DNA from: CAYSXY01 sp964435165
GTDB lineage: Bacteria > Pseudomonadota > Alphaproteobacteria > Rickettsiales > RI-342
NCBI GenBank assembly: GCA_964435165.1
Contig: CAYSXY010000003.1
Location: 22,379-86,378 of the forward strand
DNA: 64,000 nucleotides
Direction: 5' to 3'
Below, piece by piece: positions 26,761 to 34,739 of this stretch (the first letter of the stretch is position 1; every line of letters starts with the position of its first letter). The notes under the pieces are model-generated. The model saw only the letters and a program-made list of their open reading frames with translations, did not search any database and was not told the origin of the DNA. Made by a program: the position numbers and the translations under genes.

Positions 26761-27977
26761 CGGACGAAATAGGCCCTGCCACCATAGGGACTTGCAAAGC
26801 GCAGATCCTGATTAACGAAGACTTTTACAATCGTGCCCTGATCAATGGTAATGGTTGGCATCAACTGTAGTAAATTACCAAAGAGAAGGTTTGATGCCGC
26901 TCCCAGATTATCCATTAATTCTTCGGAGGCCATACTCATCGGAGATTCTTCGGTTTGTGTATTACCGCCTGCCGAGGTCGTTGTTCTTGTATTGGCTTCA
27001 TCCCCGGCTAATGCTTGTATCAATGTTGCCGTTCCAAGCGTGACAGAGCTGATGAGGACAGCACCAGAGAATATTTCCATATATTTATTATCTACGAGAC
27101 CTTCAACGCCAGCACGGCCGAGTGCATCAACGCCTGGCGATTTGAGCATTACATCGACCCCGTCAGGTCGAATAATGCGTGTCCAGACAATAAAAACGCG
27201 TTTTTGGCCACGGCGAATGCCAACATTATAGGTGCCAAGCAATCGCGATCCTTTTGGAATCATGATATCTTCACCTGCTTCAGCAAATATATCCTGACTA
27301 ACGACAGCGCGAATGGGGCCTGGTAAGTCGGTATTAATCGCCGTTTCCAATACGGCATCAATGATTTTGCCTTGCCCGATGACGTAATTCAATCCGCCAA
27401 CCAGCCCCGATTCCTCTTCGTCTGATTCGGAGGTACGTTCAATATAGTCGGAGAACGCATAGTTTGGATCATCTAACCCTGCAGGACGGCGGACATTATC
27501 GTCGCGATCCCGGCGGCTACGACGTTCCGACATGATCACGCTATCGGACTTCCAGCGTTTAAGCCGTTCTTTCATATCCGGGCCACGGAACTCTACCTTG
27601 TCCGGCGCTGCGGTAATCTCTGGCGGTGGTGGCGGTGGAGGTGGCGGTGGAGGTGGCGGTGGTTCCGGTATCGCATTACGCCCTGACGTTGGTGCGGGCG
27701 GAAGAATTTCACCGCGGCTCGTGGAAATTCGGGAGGGACGGAGATCTTCATCTACTTCTTCGTCACCCCCGCCACTGAAAAGCAGGCTATAGATGACGTA
27801 TAACCCGACAACAGCAAGAAGGATGATGACAATCAGCGTTTTGCCAGGCGCGCTGGCAACGGCAGGCTTATCTTCATCGGGTGGCATCCCGATATCTTCA
27901 TCTCCTGCAAATTCAGGAAATTCGTTTGAGCCCTCCTGCTCCGGATCTTGTTCTGGCGGTAGATTTTCGTTGCTCAT
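26757..27977 (-). CDS. virB10: VirB10 channel scaffold
   Basis: Spans inner membrane, periplasm and outer membrane in the core complex. The 406 residues comprise an acidic cytosolic N-terminus, a membrane segment (about 48–67: TLIVIILLAVVGLYVIYSLLF), a linker with 14 consecutive prolines (about 108–121), and the C-terminal beta-barrel domain (about 205–405) with IDAVLETAINTDLPGPIRAVVSQD and MIPKGSRLLGTY. Lies 8 bases after virB9. Confidence 0.95.
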   Translation of the reverse strand: MSNENLPPEQDPEQEGSNEFPEFAGDEDIGMPPDEDKPAVASAPGKTLIVIILLAVVGLYVIYSLLFSGGGDEEVDEDLRPSRISTSRGEILPPAPTSGRNAIPEPPPPPPPPPPPPPPEITAAPDKVEFRGPDMKERLKRWKSDSVIMSERRSRRDRDDNVRRPAGLDDPNYAFSDYIERTSESDEEESGLVGGLNYVIGQGKIIDAVLETAINTDLPGPIRAVVSQDIFAEAGEDIMIPKGSRLLGTYNVGIRRGQKRVFIVWTRIIRPDGVDVMLKSPGVDALGRAGVEGLVDNKYMEIFSGAVLISSVTLGTATLIQALAGDEANTRTTTSAGGNTQTEESPMSMASEELMDNLGAASNLLFGNLLQLMPTITIDQGTIVKVFVNQDLRFASPYGGRAYFVR

Positions 27978-27985
27978 ACGAACCT

Positions 27986-28819
27986 CTAAAACCCTGCGGC
28001 AAGTGACTCGTTAAAGACACATACCACTTCGTTGCCACTGCGGATGGAATAGCGTGATGAGACAGAGGGTATCGTGATCATATTGCCCTGCATATTTTGC
28101 TGAACCGGAATTTCGATACCATCGGCACCCACCAGGAAAATAGACGGCGGCAGGGTGTTGGGGGCAAAATGGAAATAGGTGCTATACCCATCATCATAGA
28201 CTTTCAGCGGTGCAGCCACTCCCTGTCCGCTGATGCTATAATTGGTGTTGTAGGTTTGATTGACTGCCTGCGGGATAACCGGTTGCTGAACTTCCATGGC
28301 GACTGGCTGGCTGACACTGTCCCACTCTTCTTCCGGATAGTAAAAGCGTATGACATATGACAGGTTGGGCAGCACTTTTTCGATTTCGGCATTCCGATGT
28401 ATATCAGCCGTTTGGGCGGCATCTTCCCCTTCTTCCTCATGATTGAAATGGAAGGAAGCATACGATAATCGTGGTGCAATTAAGTCAAATTGATAAATGC
28501 GCTTATTGGTGATCACCGTCATATTGGTGCGGGTGTCATGTGTAAGCGGTCGAATAAACAGGTGGCGACCGGCGGGGATAATGCGCCAGGTTGATTGATC
28601 GCCGACAGAAATGGTACGTACTTTTTCGAATTTGCCAAATTCAATATTGGATTGAAAGCCAAAATGTGTAGTGATGTTAAACACCTCATTGGGATTGTAG
28701 ACGAGCGTTTTAATACGCGTGTCCGATACCACCGGGAGGTGATTTGCCTGATAGGCATGAGCACCGAGAGGCAAGGTGATAAGCAGACAGGCGATGAGTG
28801 ATCGAATGGACACCATCAT
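27986..28819 (-). CDS. virB9: VirB9 outer-membrane core component
   Basis: Pairs with VirB10 to form the core-complex ring. The 277 residues have a signal peptide (SLIACLLITLPLGAHA), an N-terminal domain with VFNITTHFGFQSNIEF and WRIIPAGRHLFIRP, and a C-terminal domain with NYSISGQGVAAPLKVYDDGYSTYFHF, a VirB9/CagX signature. The start overlaps virB8 by the ATGA pattern. No VirB7 lipoprotein, its usual partner, is recognised. Confidence 0.94.
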   Translation of the reverse strand: MMVSIRSLIACLLITLPLGAHAYQANHLPVVSDTRIKTLVYNPNEVFNITTHFGFQSNIEFGKFEKVRTISVGDQSTWRIIPAGRHLFIRPLTHDTRTNMTVITNKRIYQFDLIAPRLSYASFHFNHEEEGEDAAQTADIHRNAEIEKVLPNLSYVIRFYYPEEEWDSVSQPVAMEVQQPVIPQAVNQTYNTNYSISGQGVAAPLKVYDDGYSTYFHFAPNTLPPSIFLVGADGIEIPVQQNMQGNMITIPSVSSRYSIRSGNEVVCVFNESLAAGF

Positions 28820-29532
28820 GATGAGACGACCTCCTCTTCAATCGCATAGCTGGTGACAAAAAACCCGAGTGGGTTGATGTATAATTCTTCCCGATCAAGT
28901 TCTATATTGGCAAATTCAAAGGACATGTAGACGATCATATGACGATCGGGAATACCGCCAGCCGTTGCATCTTTATGCTTCGCCCCGGTCGTATATAGTT
29001 TGATGCGGGCCTGAGCCGTGTTCTCCGTAATAAAGGTGATGGATTTGAACTGTACATTCAGTGCCGTGTGCCGGGCATATTTCTGAATGGGGTCATCCGG
29101 ATTATCCGGGTTGAATTTGCGCTTATAATCTCTGAACAGGCCCTGTTCGGTCATCAACTGGACGATACGGTATTTTTGCTCAAAGCTTGCTGCATCGTAT
29201 CCTTCCCGCGCATTGATATACTTCACGACAAAATAGCGTTTGATGGCGTCATCGGCGGTCAGTGATTGCTTATCTTCGGATTGTACGGCGACGGCGTACC
29301 CGGTTTTTTCATCAAATTGAATGACAAATGGCTTTACTGTTTTTTGCGGTGTCAGCAGCGATACCGACCAGGCGGCCAGCAGTGTTGTGATTAAGGAGGC
29401 AAGGGTGACCACAGCAAGAAAGTTTCGCTGAACGCGAATGGTTTCGTAGCGATCTTCATACCAGGTTTTTGATTCCTGCTTATGGCTACTGGCGTTTTCC
29501 GCTTTTTTGCTGCGAAGATTGCTTAAATCCAA
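28816..29532 (-). CDS. virB8: VirB8 inner-membrane assembly factor
   Basis: Bitopic protein of 238 residues: short cytosolic N-terminus, one membrane segment (about 38–58), and a periplasmic NTF2-like domain (FVIQFDEKTGYAVAVQ to the C-terminus). The start is TTG 29532: an in-frame stop lies two codons upstream and no ATG is suitably placed. VirB8 nucleates the inner-membrane complex. It begins the tightly overlapped block virB8–9–10–11. Confidence 0.92.
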   Translation of the reverse strand: MDLSNLRSKKAENASSHKQESKTWYEDRYETIRVQRNFLAVVTLASLITTLLAAWSVSLLTPQKTVKPFVIQFDEKTGYAVAVQSEDKQSLTADDAIKRYFVVKYINAREGYDAASFEQKYRIVQLMTEQGLFRDYKRKFNPDNPDDPIQKYARHTALNVQFKSITFITENTAQARIKLYTTGAKHKDATAGGIPDRHMIVYMSFEFANIELDREELYINPLGFFVTSYAIEEEVVSS

Positions 29533-29711
29533 GGGTCAATACTCACATTCTATCCTAGCGTTATGGGGAACAGTAGAAATAAAAAGTTAGTAGATAGTTA
29601 CTTTTAACACTCTTTTCCGTGAAGACGATCAATTTATAACCATTCCAACGTAATACTCAGACTTTATGTGTGATGGTTATTCAGTGACAGAATTGATGAC
29701 CGGACTAATGA

Positions 29712-31187
29712 TCAGTTCGGGAAGAAGCGTGTTGTCAGGCCGCGTTCAAAGGCATGTTGGAACGTTCGCAAGCCATTTTGCAGTGCCGGCACACCGCCCT
29801 CGCGTGAGTTCTGAATACCCTGGATCATAAAGGGTACATCATCCATGACAGGTGCACGGACTGCAGCACCGGAGGGACGGAATGAACCTTCACTAACATT
29901 ACCACCGCCGATTTTAATGGCGCGGGAGGCCGACGATAACTGCCTGGCCACTTCCGGGACGATATCGAGGAAGGTGATGGTTGCCAGGTTCAACATCCCC
30001 ATTGCAAACAGCCCTGCCATGACCTGGCTGACTTCGCCGACACCATTGGTCCAGGTAGTGCCTGGGTCGACATAGCAATTAGTACAGGTGTTGGGGTCCT
30101 GTGTCGGATCGAGCATGAAGACCGCATTAGCCTGCAGGATGTTGACGTTACTGGCATGGGCGTCCTGCTCCAGGATATTGGTTTGTGCCAGAAGATCATC
30201 GGCTGTGGGGAAGGTATCGATAATATTCTCAATATAGGCTTCGGCCAACATCAGATAGGCAAAGATAAACACCGGTTGCAATGCAAAGGATACGACCTGC
30301 TGCAGCCACTTTTCAAACATGTGATTTGTGCTTTTGAAGAGCGCCATGCTGATAAAAATTGGGGCGAGCATCAGATAAAAGGTCAGCCCGACGATGGCAA
30401 TCAGGTAGGTAAGAACCGTGCGGGCAAATACGAAGAACGTCATGACGGCGATAGAGACCATGCCGCCGCCGAGCAACGCGCCGCCCGGAATGGTGCTGCT
30501 CATGGTGAACAAGCCGGTGATCATGGTGAGCAGACGACCGCTTTCATTCGATTGATTCGTAGCAAAAATGCGGTTGGCCAGGCAATCCAGGTTATGCATG
30601 ATGCTGAATTTATAATCAGCCGGCAGCGGGTCGGGTAATTCGCAAAGTAAATTGACGCCGGCGCCGGAAGTGACGATATCAATGCCGTCATTGAGCACGG
30701 CCATGTAGAATTCGTACATGATATCAATACCAAAATCGGCATTGGTAGCAAACAGCCAGACCAATAGAATTTTGAAGACATTGGTTGAGACTTCTTTCAG
30801 GGTCATTTGTGTCATGCCGATGGCAAACATGATGCCGACAACCATGATGTAGAGAACGATGGCGGCACCTAACGGTTCCTGAATGCATTCACTGATCTGA
30901 ATCCACAGTTCGTAAAAGACTTCCCGCATGATGGTTTCGATCGTACAAACGGTCGCAGAGAATACGCGTGCAACGATTTTCAAGCCATCTTCATTGGCAC
31001 TGGCATCGGTTTCGTTAATGACGCCAAAGGGCACCATATTACAGGTAATCGGTACATCTGGCGGTGCGGATGCCGCGGGCGCACATTGGGCAAATACCGG
31101 TTCAGAAAGCAGCAATATGCCGAAGAATATTGTTGTTATCGACCAGAAACGAATGATTCTATGTGCATAGGCGGAAAATGAAACCAT
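29712..31187 (-). CDS. virB6: VirB6 polytopic channel protein
   Basis: The 491 residues have a leading signal-like hydrophobic segment, a Cys-containing periplasmic stretch, and about six further membrane segments (for example AAIVLYIMVVGIMFAIGM, FVFARTVLTYLIAIVGLTFY, FALQPVFIFAYLMLAEAYI). This TrbL/VirB6 layout forms the inner-membrane channel platform. There is one copy here, unlike the several in Rickettsiales rvh loci. Gaps of 128 and 179 bases separate it from virB4 and virB8. Confidence 0.9.
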   Translation of the reverse strand: MVSFSAYAHRIIRFWSITTIFFGILLLSEPVFAQCAPAASAPPDVPITCNMVPFGVINETDASANEDGLKIVARVFSATVCTIETIMREVFYELWIQISECIQEPLGAAIVLYIMVVGIMFAIGMTQMTLKEVSTNVFKILLVWLFATNADFGIDIMYEFYMAVLNDGIDIVTSGAGVNLLCELPDPLPADYKFSIMHNLDCLANRIFATNQSNESGRLLTMITGLFTMSSTIPGGALLGGGMVSIAVMTFFVFARTVLTYLIAIVGLTFYLMLAPIFISMALFKSTNHMFEKWLQQVVSFALQPVFIFAYLMLAEAYIENIIDTFPTADDLLAQTNILEQDAHASNVNILQANAVFMLDPTQDPNTCTNCYVDPGTTWTNGVGEVSQVMAGLFAMGMLNLATITFLDIVPEVARQLSSASRAIKIGGGNVSEGSFRPSGAAVRAPVMDDVPFMIQGIQNSREGGVPALQNGLRTFQHAFERGLTTRFFPN

Positions 31188-31315
31188 ATCCCATTATATC
31201 GCTGAAATATTACAATTATGTTTTTGTGTTCATCTTTATTTATTCCATGTCTCCACACGGTGTTTAGCTGGCGGAATATGTCGGTTTTACACGGTTAAAG
31301 CATGAGTCATCGGTA

Positions 31316-33724
31316 TCAGCCGATGGTCATTCCCGTTAATTTTTCGATATATACCGGCAACCAGTTCATTGGGTCTTCTCCCGTCTCTTCAATAATGGCG
31401 TCGTAGAGTTGTATCATCTCTTCTGTGGATGACAGAACGGCGAGTAAATCAGGTGCTTCTGCCAGATTGAGCGATGAAACAACGGCTTTTCCACCGTGTT
31501 TGAGTAAGAATTGTCGTTCATCGCTGCGCATACGGTTAAGTAGTGCATATTCAACCTGCGTCAGTCCAAACACTTCCCGGTAAGCCGGGGTTGCAAGGCG
31601 GTTGGGAAAGTAAATTTCGGTGCTGATATGGCGCATAATATCCTGGCTGATGGCACTTTCGCTTGCATCCTCTACACTTTCGGTTGCCAAAATGGCCATG
31701 GCATTATTTGCTTGCAATAAATCCAGCCAGGCATGGATTTTAGGGGCAAACAGCTCATTATCCAGCATTTCCCAGGCTTCATCGAGCACCATCATGGTGC
31801 GTGTTCCGTCTAACATCAGGCTGATGCGATAGAATAAATATTCCAGAGCGGGTTTTAACGGGCCGTTTTCACGGATGATGTTGCCCATTTCAAATCCATA
31901 AGCCATCCCATTCAGATCAAGATTATCCACCGGATGATCGAATAAATAGGCGAACTGGCCATTTCCATGCCAGGGTTGAAGCAGCTTATATAATCGTGAT
32001 GCTCCCTGCTGTTGAAAGAAATGTGCAATGGTGGTTAGTCTTTTTTGTTCCTCCGGCATCTCAGCGCAATGGGCTACGGCTTCATGTAATACGGCAAATT
32101 CTTCTTCATCCAGATATTCGCCGCTACTTGTTAACATGGACCAGAGCCACTCGGCCAGAAACCCACGTGTTTGATCACTATCTGCCAGTAATAGCGGATT
32201 CATGGTCAGCTTTCCGGCTTTGGAATCGATCACCAGCTTGTGATACTCGCCGCCTATTGCGCGAATAAAGACTTCCGAGCCACGCTCTTTATCAAAGAAA
32301 AATAATCGGCAGTCATATTTGCGTGCCTGGCAGCATAAAAAATTGAGCATAACGGTTTTACCGGAGCCGAAGGGGCCTATAATCGTGGTGTGGCCGTTAT
32401 CACCATTGTGAAAGTTGAAAAAATAGGGAGTACGAGCAGCCGTGTAAAAAATCGTGGTGGCCGGGCCCCACAGATTGCCGTTTACCTGCCCGGCAGGAAA
32501 GTTATACAGGGATGCAAATCCCGCGATGCGCGCCGTATTGATTGGTTTGAGTCGTTTAACAAAGGCAAAGTTGCTCGGAAGCATGGACCAGTAGCATTCT
32601 TCCATCCGCAAATCTTCGCGCATGGCAACGATGCCCAGATTTTTGAGGGTGTTAAAGGCGTGGGTGACGTCTTTTTCCAATGATTCTACACTGTCATTAA
32701 GCATCATGATATTGATCTGATTTTCGCCATAATCAATTTCATGGCCACGGTCACTATTGAGGATATCATCCAGGCCTGAGTCTTTGGCAAGCTCAGACTC
32801 CTCGGCCATACTGTTCATTTTTTTCTGATAGACGAAATGTGATTTGACCCGTTTGGGGTTAATAAAATCAATGCACTGGGAAATAATAAATTCCATTGGC
32901 AGCTGTAAAAACTGATCCAGTGAATTTAAGGCGAGCTCGCGATATTCCTTGATGGTCATTACGGCACCATGGTGACGGCCAGTCGCTCCACGTACTTCAA
33001 AACGGTTAAAGCCGAAAAATAACTGGTGACTTGGTAATTGTCTCGATACGTCCTGATTGCCGACCGGAAACGGTTCTTGTTGCAGGTTGATGATTTTGCT
33101 GACGAATTCCATCATCTCAGAATGATAGATGCCATTGCGATCGACGATTTCCAGCCGCCTTGCGCCAAACTCCTGTAATGAATGCAGCATCTTGGAGACT
33201 GTGTTATCCAGGCAGCGATGTGCTTCTTCCAGAAAGTTGAGCCTGTTTTTACGATCAAGTCCGGGCACCAGGGCGCGCATAAATTGTGCCGGGTTGGTAA
33301 TGCTGGCGTTTTGCCCCTCTCGTACGACGGTAATGTAAAGCTCGTTGACATATTTTTTGTCCCACTGATTCAGCTCCCGCCAGCGATTATCCAGGTAATG
33401 AGAAAATCCGGGGGGGAATTCACCGCCGGGATCCAGGCTTTTGCGGCGGCGAAAGGTATGAAACCACAGGGCGTAGGATTTAGAATCCACGCTGCCGAAA
33501 ATTGCTTTGCGCACCGCTTCACGCAGTGGAATTTTTTTCTGACTCACATCTTCTGATGAGAATCCGGTAATTTTAATGGTTTGAAGTAATTCACCGTTCT
33601 TGGTCAGAACGGTGGCTTTGTCATAATGACAACAATAGGGAATGAAGTCTGCAGCGTTGACTTCATTCGTATCTTTTGTTGCTTGCGACTGCGTATGGGG
33701 TGAAGCGCCAGCTTGCATAAGCAT
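31316..33724 (-). CDS. virB4: VirB4 secretion ATPase
   Basis: The large ATPase of the machine, 802 residues. The CagE/TrbE/VirB4 N-terminal domain is followed by Walker A GPFGSGKTVML (about 457–467) and Walker B TMMVLDEAWEML (about 643–654). The N-terminus shows no fused VirB3 membrane segments. A CATCGG/CCGATG hairpin (31308–31325) overlaps its 3' end. Confidence 0.96.
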   Translation of the reverse strand: MLMQAGASPHTQSQATKDTNEVNAADFIPYCCHYDKATVLTKNGELLQTIKITGFSSEDVSQKKIPLREAVRKAIFGSVDSKSYALWFHTFRRRKSLDPGGEFPPGFSHYLDNRWRELNQWDKKYVNELYITVVREGQNASITNPAQFMRALVPGLDRKNRLNFLEEAHRCLDNTVSKMLHSLQEFGARRLEIVDRNGIYHSEMMEFVSKIINLQQEPFPVGNQDVSRQLPSHQLFFGFNRFEVRGATGRHHGAVMTIKEYRELALNSLDQFLQLPMEFIISQCIDFINPKRVKSHFVYQKKMNSMAEESELAKDSGLDDILNSDRGHEIDYGENQINIMMLNDSVESLEKDVTHAFNTLKNLGIVAMREDLRMEECYWSMLPSNFAFVKRLKPINTARIAGFASLYNFPAGQVNGNLWGPATTIFYTAARTPYFFNFHNGDNGHTTIIGPFGSGKTVMLNFLCCQARKYDCRLFFFDKERGSEVFIRAIGGEYHKLVIDSKAGKLTMNPLLLADSDQTRGFLAEWLWSMLTSSGEYLDEEEFAVLHEAVAHCAEMPEEQKRLTTIAHFFQQQGASRLYKLLQPWHGNGQFAYLFDHPVDNLDLNGMAYGFEMGNIIRENGPLKPALEYLFYRISLMLDGTRTMMVLDEAWEMLDNELFAPKIHAWLDLLQANNAMAILATESVEDASESAISQDIMRHISTEIYFPNRLATPAYREVFGLTQVEYALLNRMRSDERQFLLKHGGKAVVSSLNLAEAPDLLAVLSSTEEMIQLYDAIIEETGEDPMNWLPVYIEKLTGMTIG

Positions 33725-33792
33725 GTGAGATACGCGAACGAGTTAAAAAATATACCGTATTTGAGTATAATCGGAAGCTGTTACTGAAAGGT

Positions 33793-33818
33793 TGTCATGA
33801 ATCATTTATTTCATGACA
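33793..33818 (-). promoter_or_regulatory. stem-loop between virB2 and virB4
   Basis: TGTCATGAA and TTCATGACA are perfect 9-base arms around an 8-base loop, in the 128-base gap. Without a T-run it is not a clear terminator. It could be a processing or attenuation site that lets pilin be made in excess of VirB4. Confidence 0.5.
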
Positions 33819-33852
33819 TTACCGACATATTAAGCGAAATTGGATGTTCGCC

Positions 33853-34167
33853 TTAACAGGCTGCGGCTTTGCCCGTGAGCGTGGCGGCAATCTCAGCAGC
33901 CGAAAAAATGATGCCGATGCCGATATTGGTGGTTAACACTAAACCCCAGGTGACGCGGCCAAACATGGCCATCAGCGCCAGGGCGATAATGGCAGCACTG
34001 GCAACGGGTGGGCCGATGTCATCACGCACAAGGTTCACCACCTTACAAATACTTGCCTGAATGGCGTGCGCCTGATCCGGAACCATCAGTGTAAAACAAA
34101 AGAGTAGCAACGCCACCGAATAGACGATGGCGTTGCTGAGTTGTTGGTGTAATTGATGAGTCTGCAT
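33853..34167 (-). CDS. virB2: VirB2/TrbC-type pilin, second copy
   Basis: ATG 34167 gives 104 residues; an in-frame TTG at 34182 with AGGA upstream is an alternative. A signal peptide (IVYSVALLLFCFTLMVPDQAHA) precedes a mature protein with two hydrophobic segments (VASAAIIALALMAMFGRVTWG and LTTNIGIGIIFSAAEIAATL) and a C-terminal Cys, as in VirB2 pilins. Similar to the neighbouring copy in the LALMAMFGR/VALMAMLGR stretch, so the pair probably arose by duplication. Confidence 0.85.
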   Translation of the reverse strand: MQTHQLHQQLSNAIVYSVALLLFCFTLMVPDQAHAIQASICKVVNLVRDDIGPPVASAAIIALALMAMFGRVTWGLVLTTNIGIGIIFSAAEIAATLTGKAAAC

Positions 34168-34196
34168 AAACAGAATTCCCAATTAAATCCTAGCGA

Positions 34197-34520
34197 TTAG
34201 CACGGGTTCTCACCAAATACGACGTTCACAATTTCTGGAGCGCCGAACAGACCGGCAATACCAACGATGATGATAATCACCGTCATCCACTGCAGACGAC
34301 CTAACATTGCCATCAGTGCGACGATAATAATCGCAATGGTTGCCAGGGCTTTACCGGTTGGACCCGTAATATATCCAATGGCAGCACAGAGGCTTTCGTT
34401 AAAGGTCTGTGCAACAGCGCCCATTTGCGGTGCCATGGCAATGAGTGCCAGGAAGCTGAAAAAGACGGCTGCTTGCCATTTATCGATTGTGTTTAATTTA
34501 GCTTTGATACTTGTAATCAT
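34197..34520 (-). CDS. virB2: VirB2/TrbC-type pilin, first copy
   Basis: 107 residues. The cleavable N-terminus (AAVFFSFLALIAMAPQMGAVAQ) leads to a mature protein with a Cys near its start, hydrophobic segments GKALATIAIIIVALMAMLGRLQWM and VIIIIVGIAGLFGAPEIV, and a terminal Cys. Typical VirB2/TrbC pilin. It is the first gene of the minus-strand vir run, with TAGGAG before the ATG. Confidence 0.87.
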   Translation of the reverse strand: MITSIKAKLNTIDKWQAAVFFSFLALIAMAPQMGAVAQTFNESLCAAIGYITGPTGKALATIAIIIVALMAMLGRLQWMTVIIIIVGIAGLFGAPEIVNVVFGENPC

Positions 34521-34569
34521 GTCTAACTCCTAAATGTTGATATCAGTTACAATAGCTAGGTTAATATTT

Positions 34570-34582
34570 ACCATGCCATGGT
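34570..34582. promoter_or_regulatory. palindrome upstream of the vir operon
   Basis: ACCATG-C-CATGGT, a perfect 13-bp palindrome about 50 bases before the first virB2. On the minus strand it lies between CTGTCA and TATTAA, a possible weak -35/-10 pair 15 bases apart. A candidate operator only. Confidence 0.3.
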
Positions 34583-34739
34583 GACAGATTTTTGACAGTA
34601 TACGCAAAGAAACGTTACAAATCGCCTAATCCACAGATGAGGGTTATTACTTTAAAAAAGGTAAATGCCTTGCGCTTGATCTCAAACTAAACTACTCATC
34701 TTTCACCATTACTGACTCATCACACAGTGTATTTTTAGC

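Noticed and set aside
29533..29711. A hidden virB7 or virB5 gene in the virB6–virB8 gap
   Set aside because: No minus-strand frame with a lipobox or signal peptide is found in the 179 bases.
21354..34520. Type IV cluster as an integrative conjugative element
   Set aside because: No integrase, relaxase, attachment repeats or plasmid-type genes flank it, and both borders are chromosomal metabolic genes.
34521..34739. Possible glycine riboswitch before the AGCS symporter
   Set aside because: The region is long enough, but no tandem glycine-aptamer core can be recognised and it also serves the divergent vir operon.
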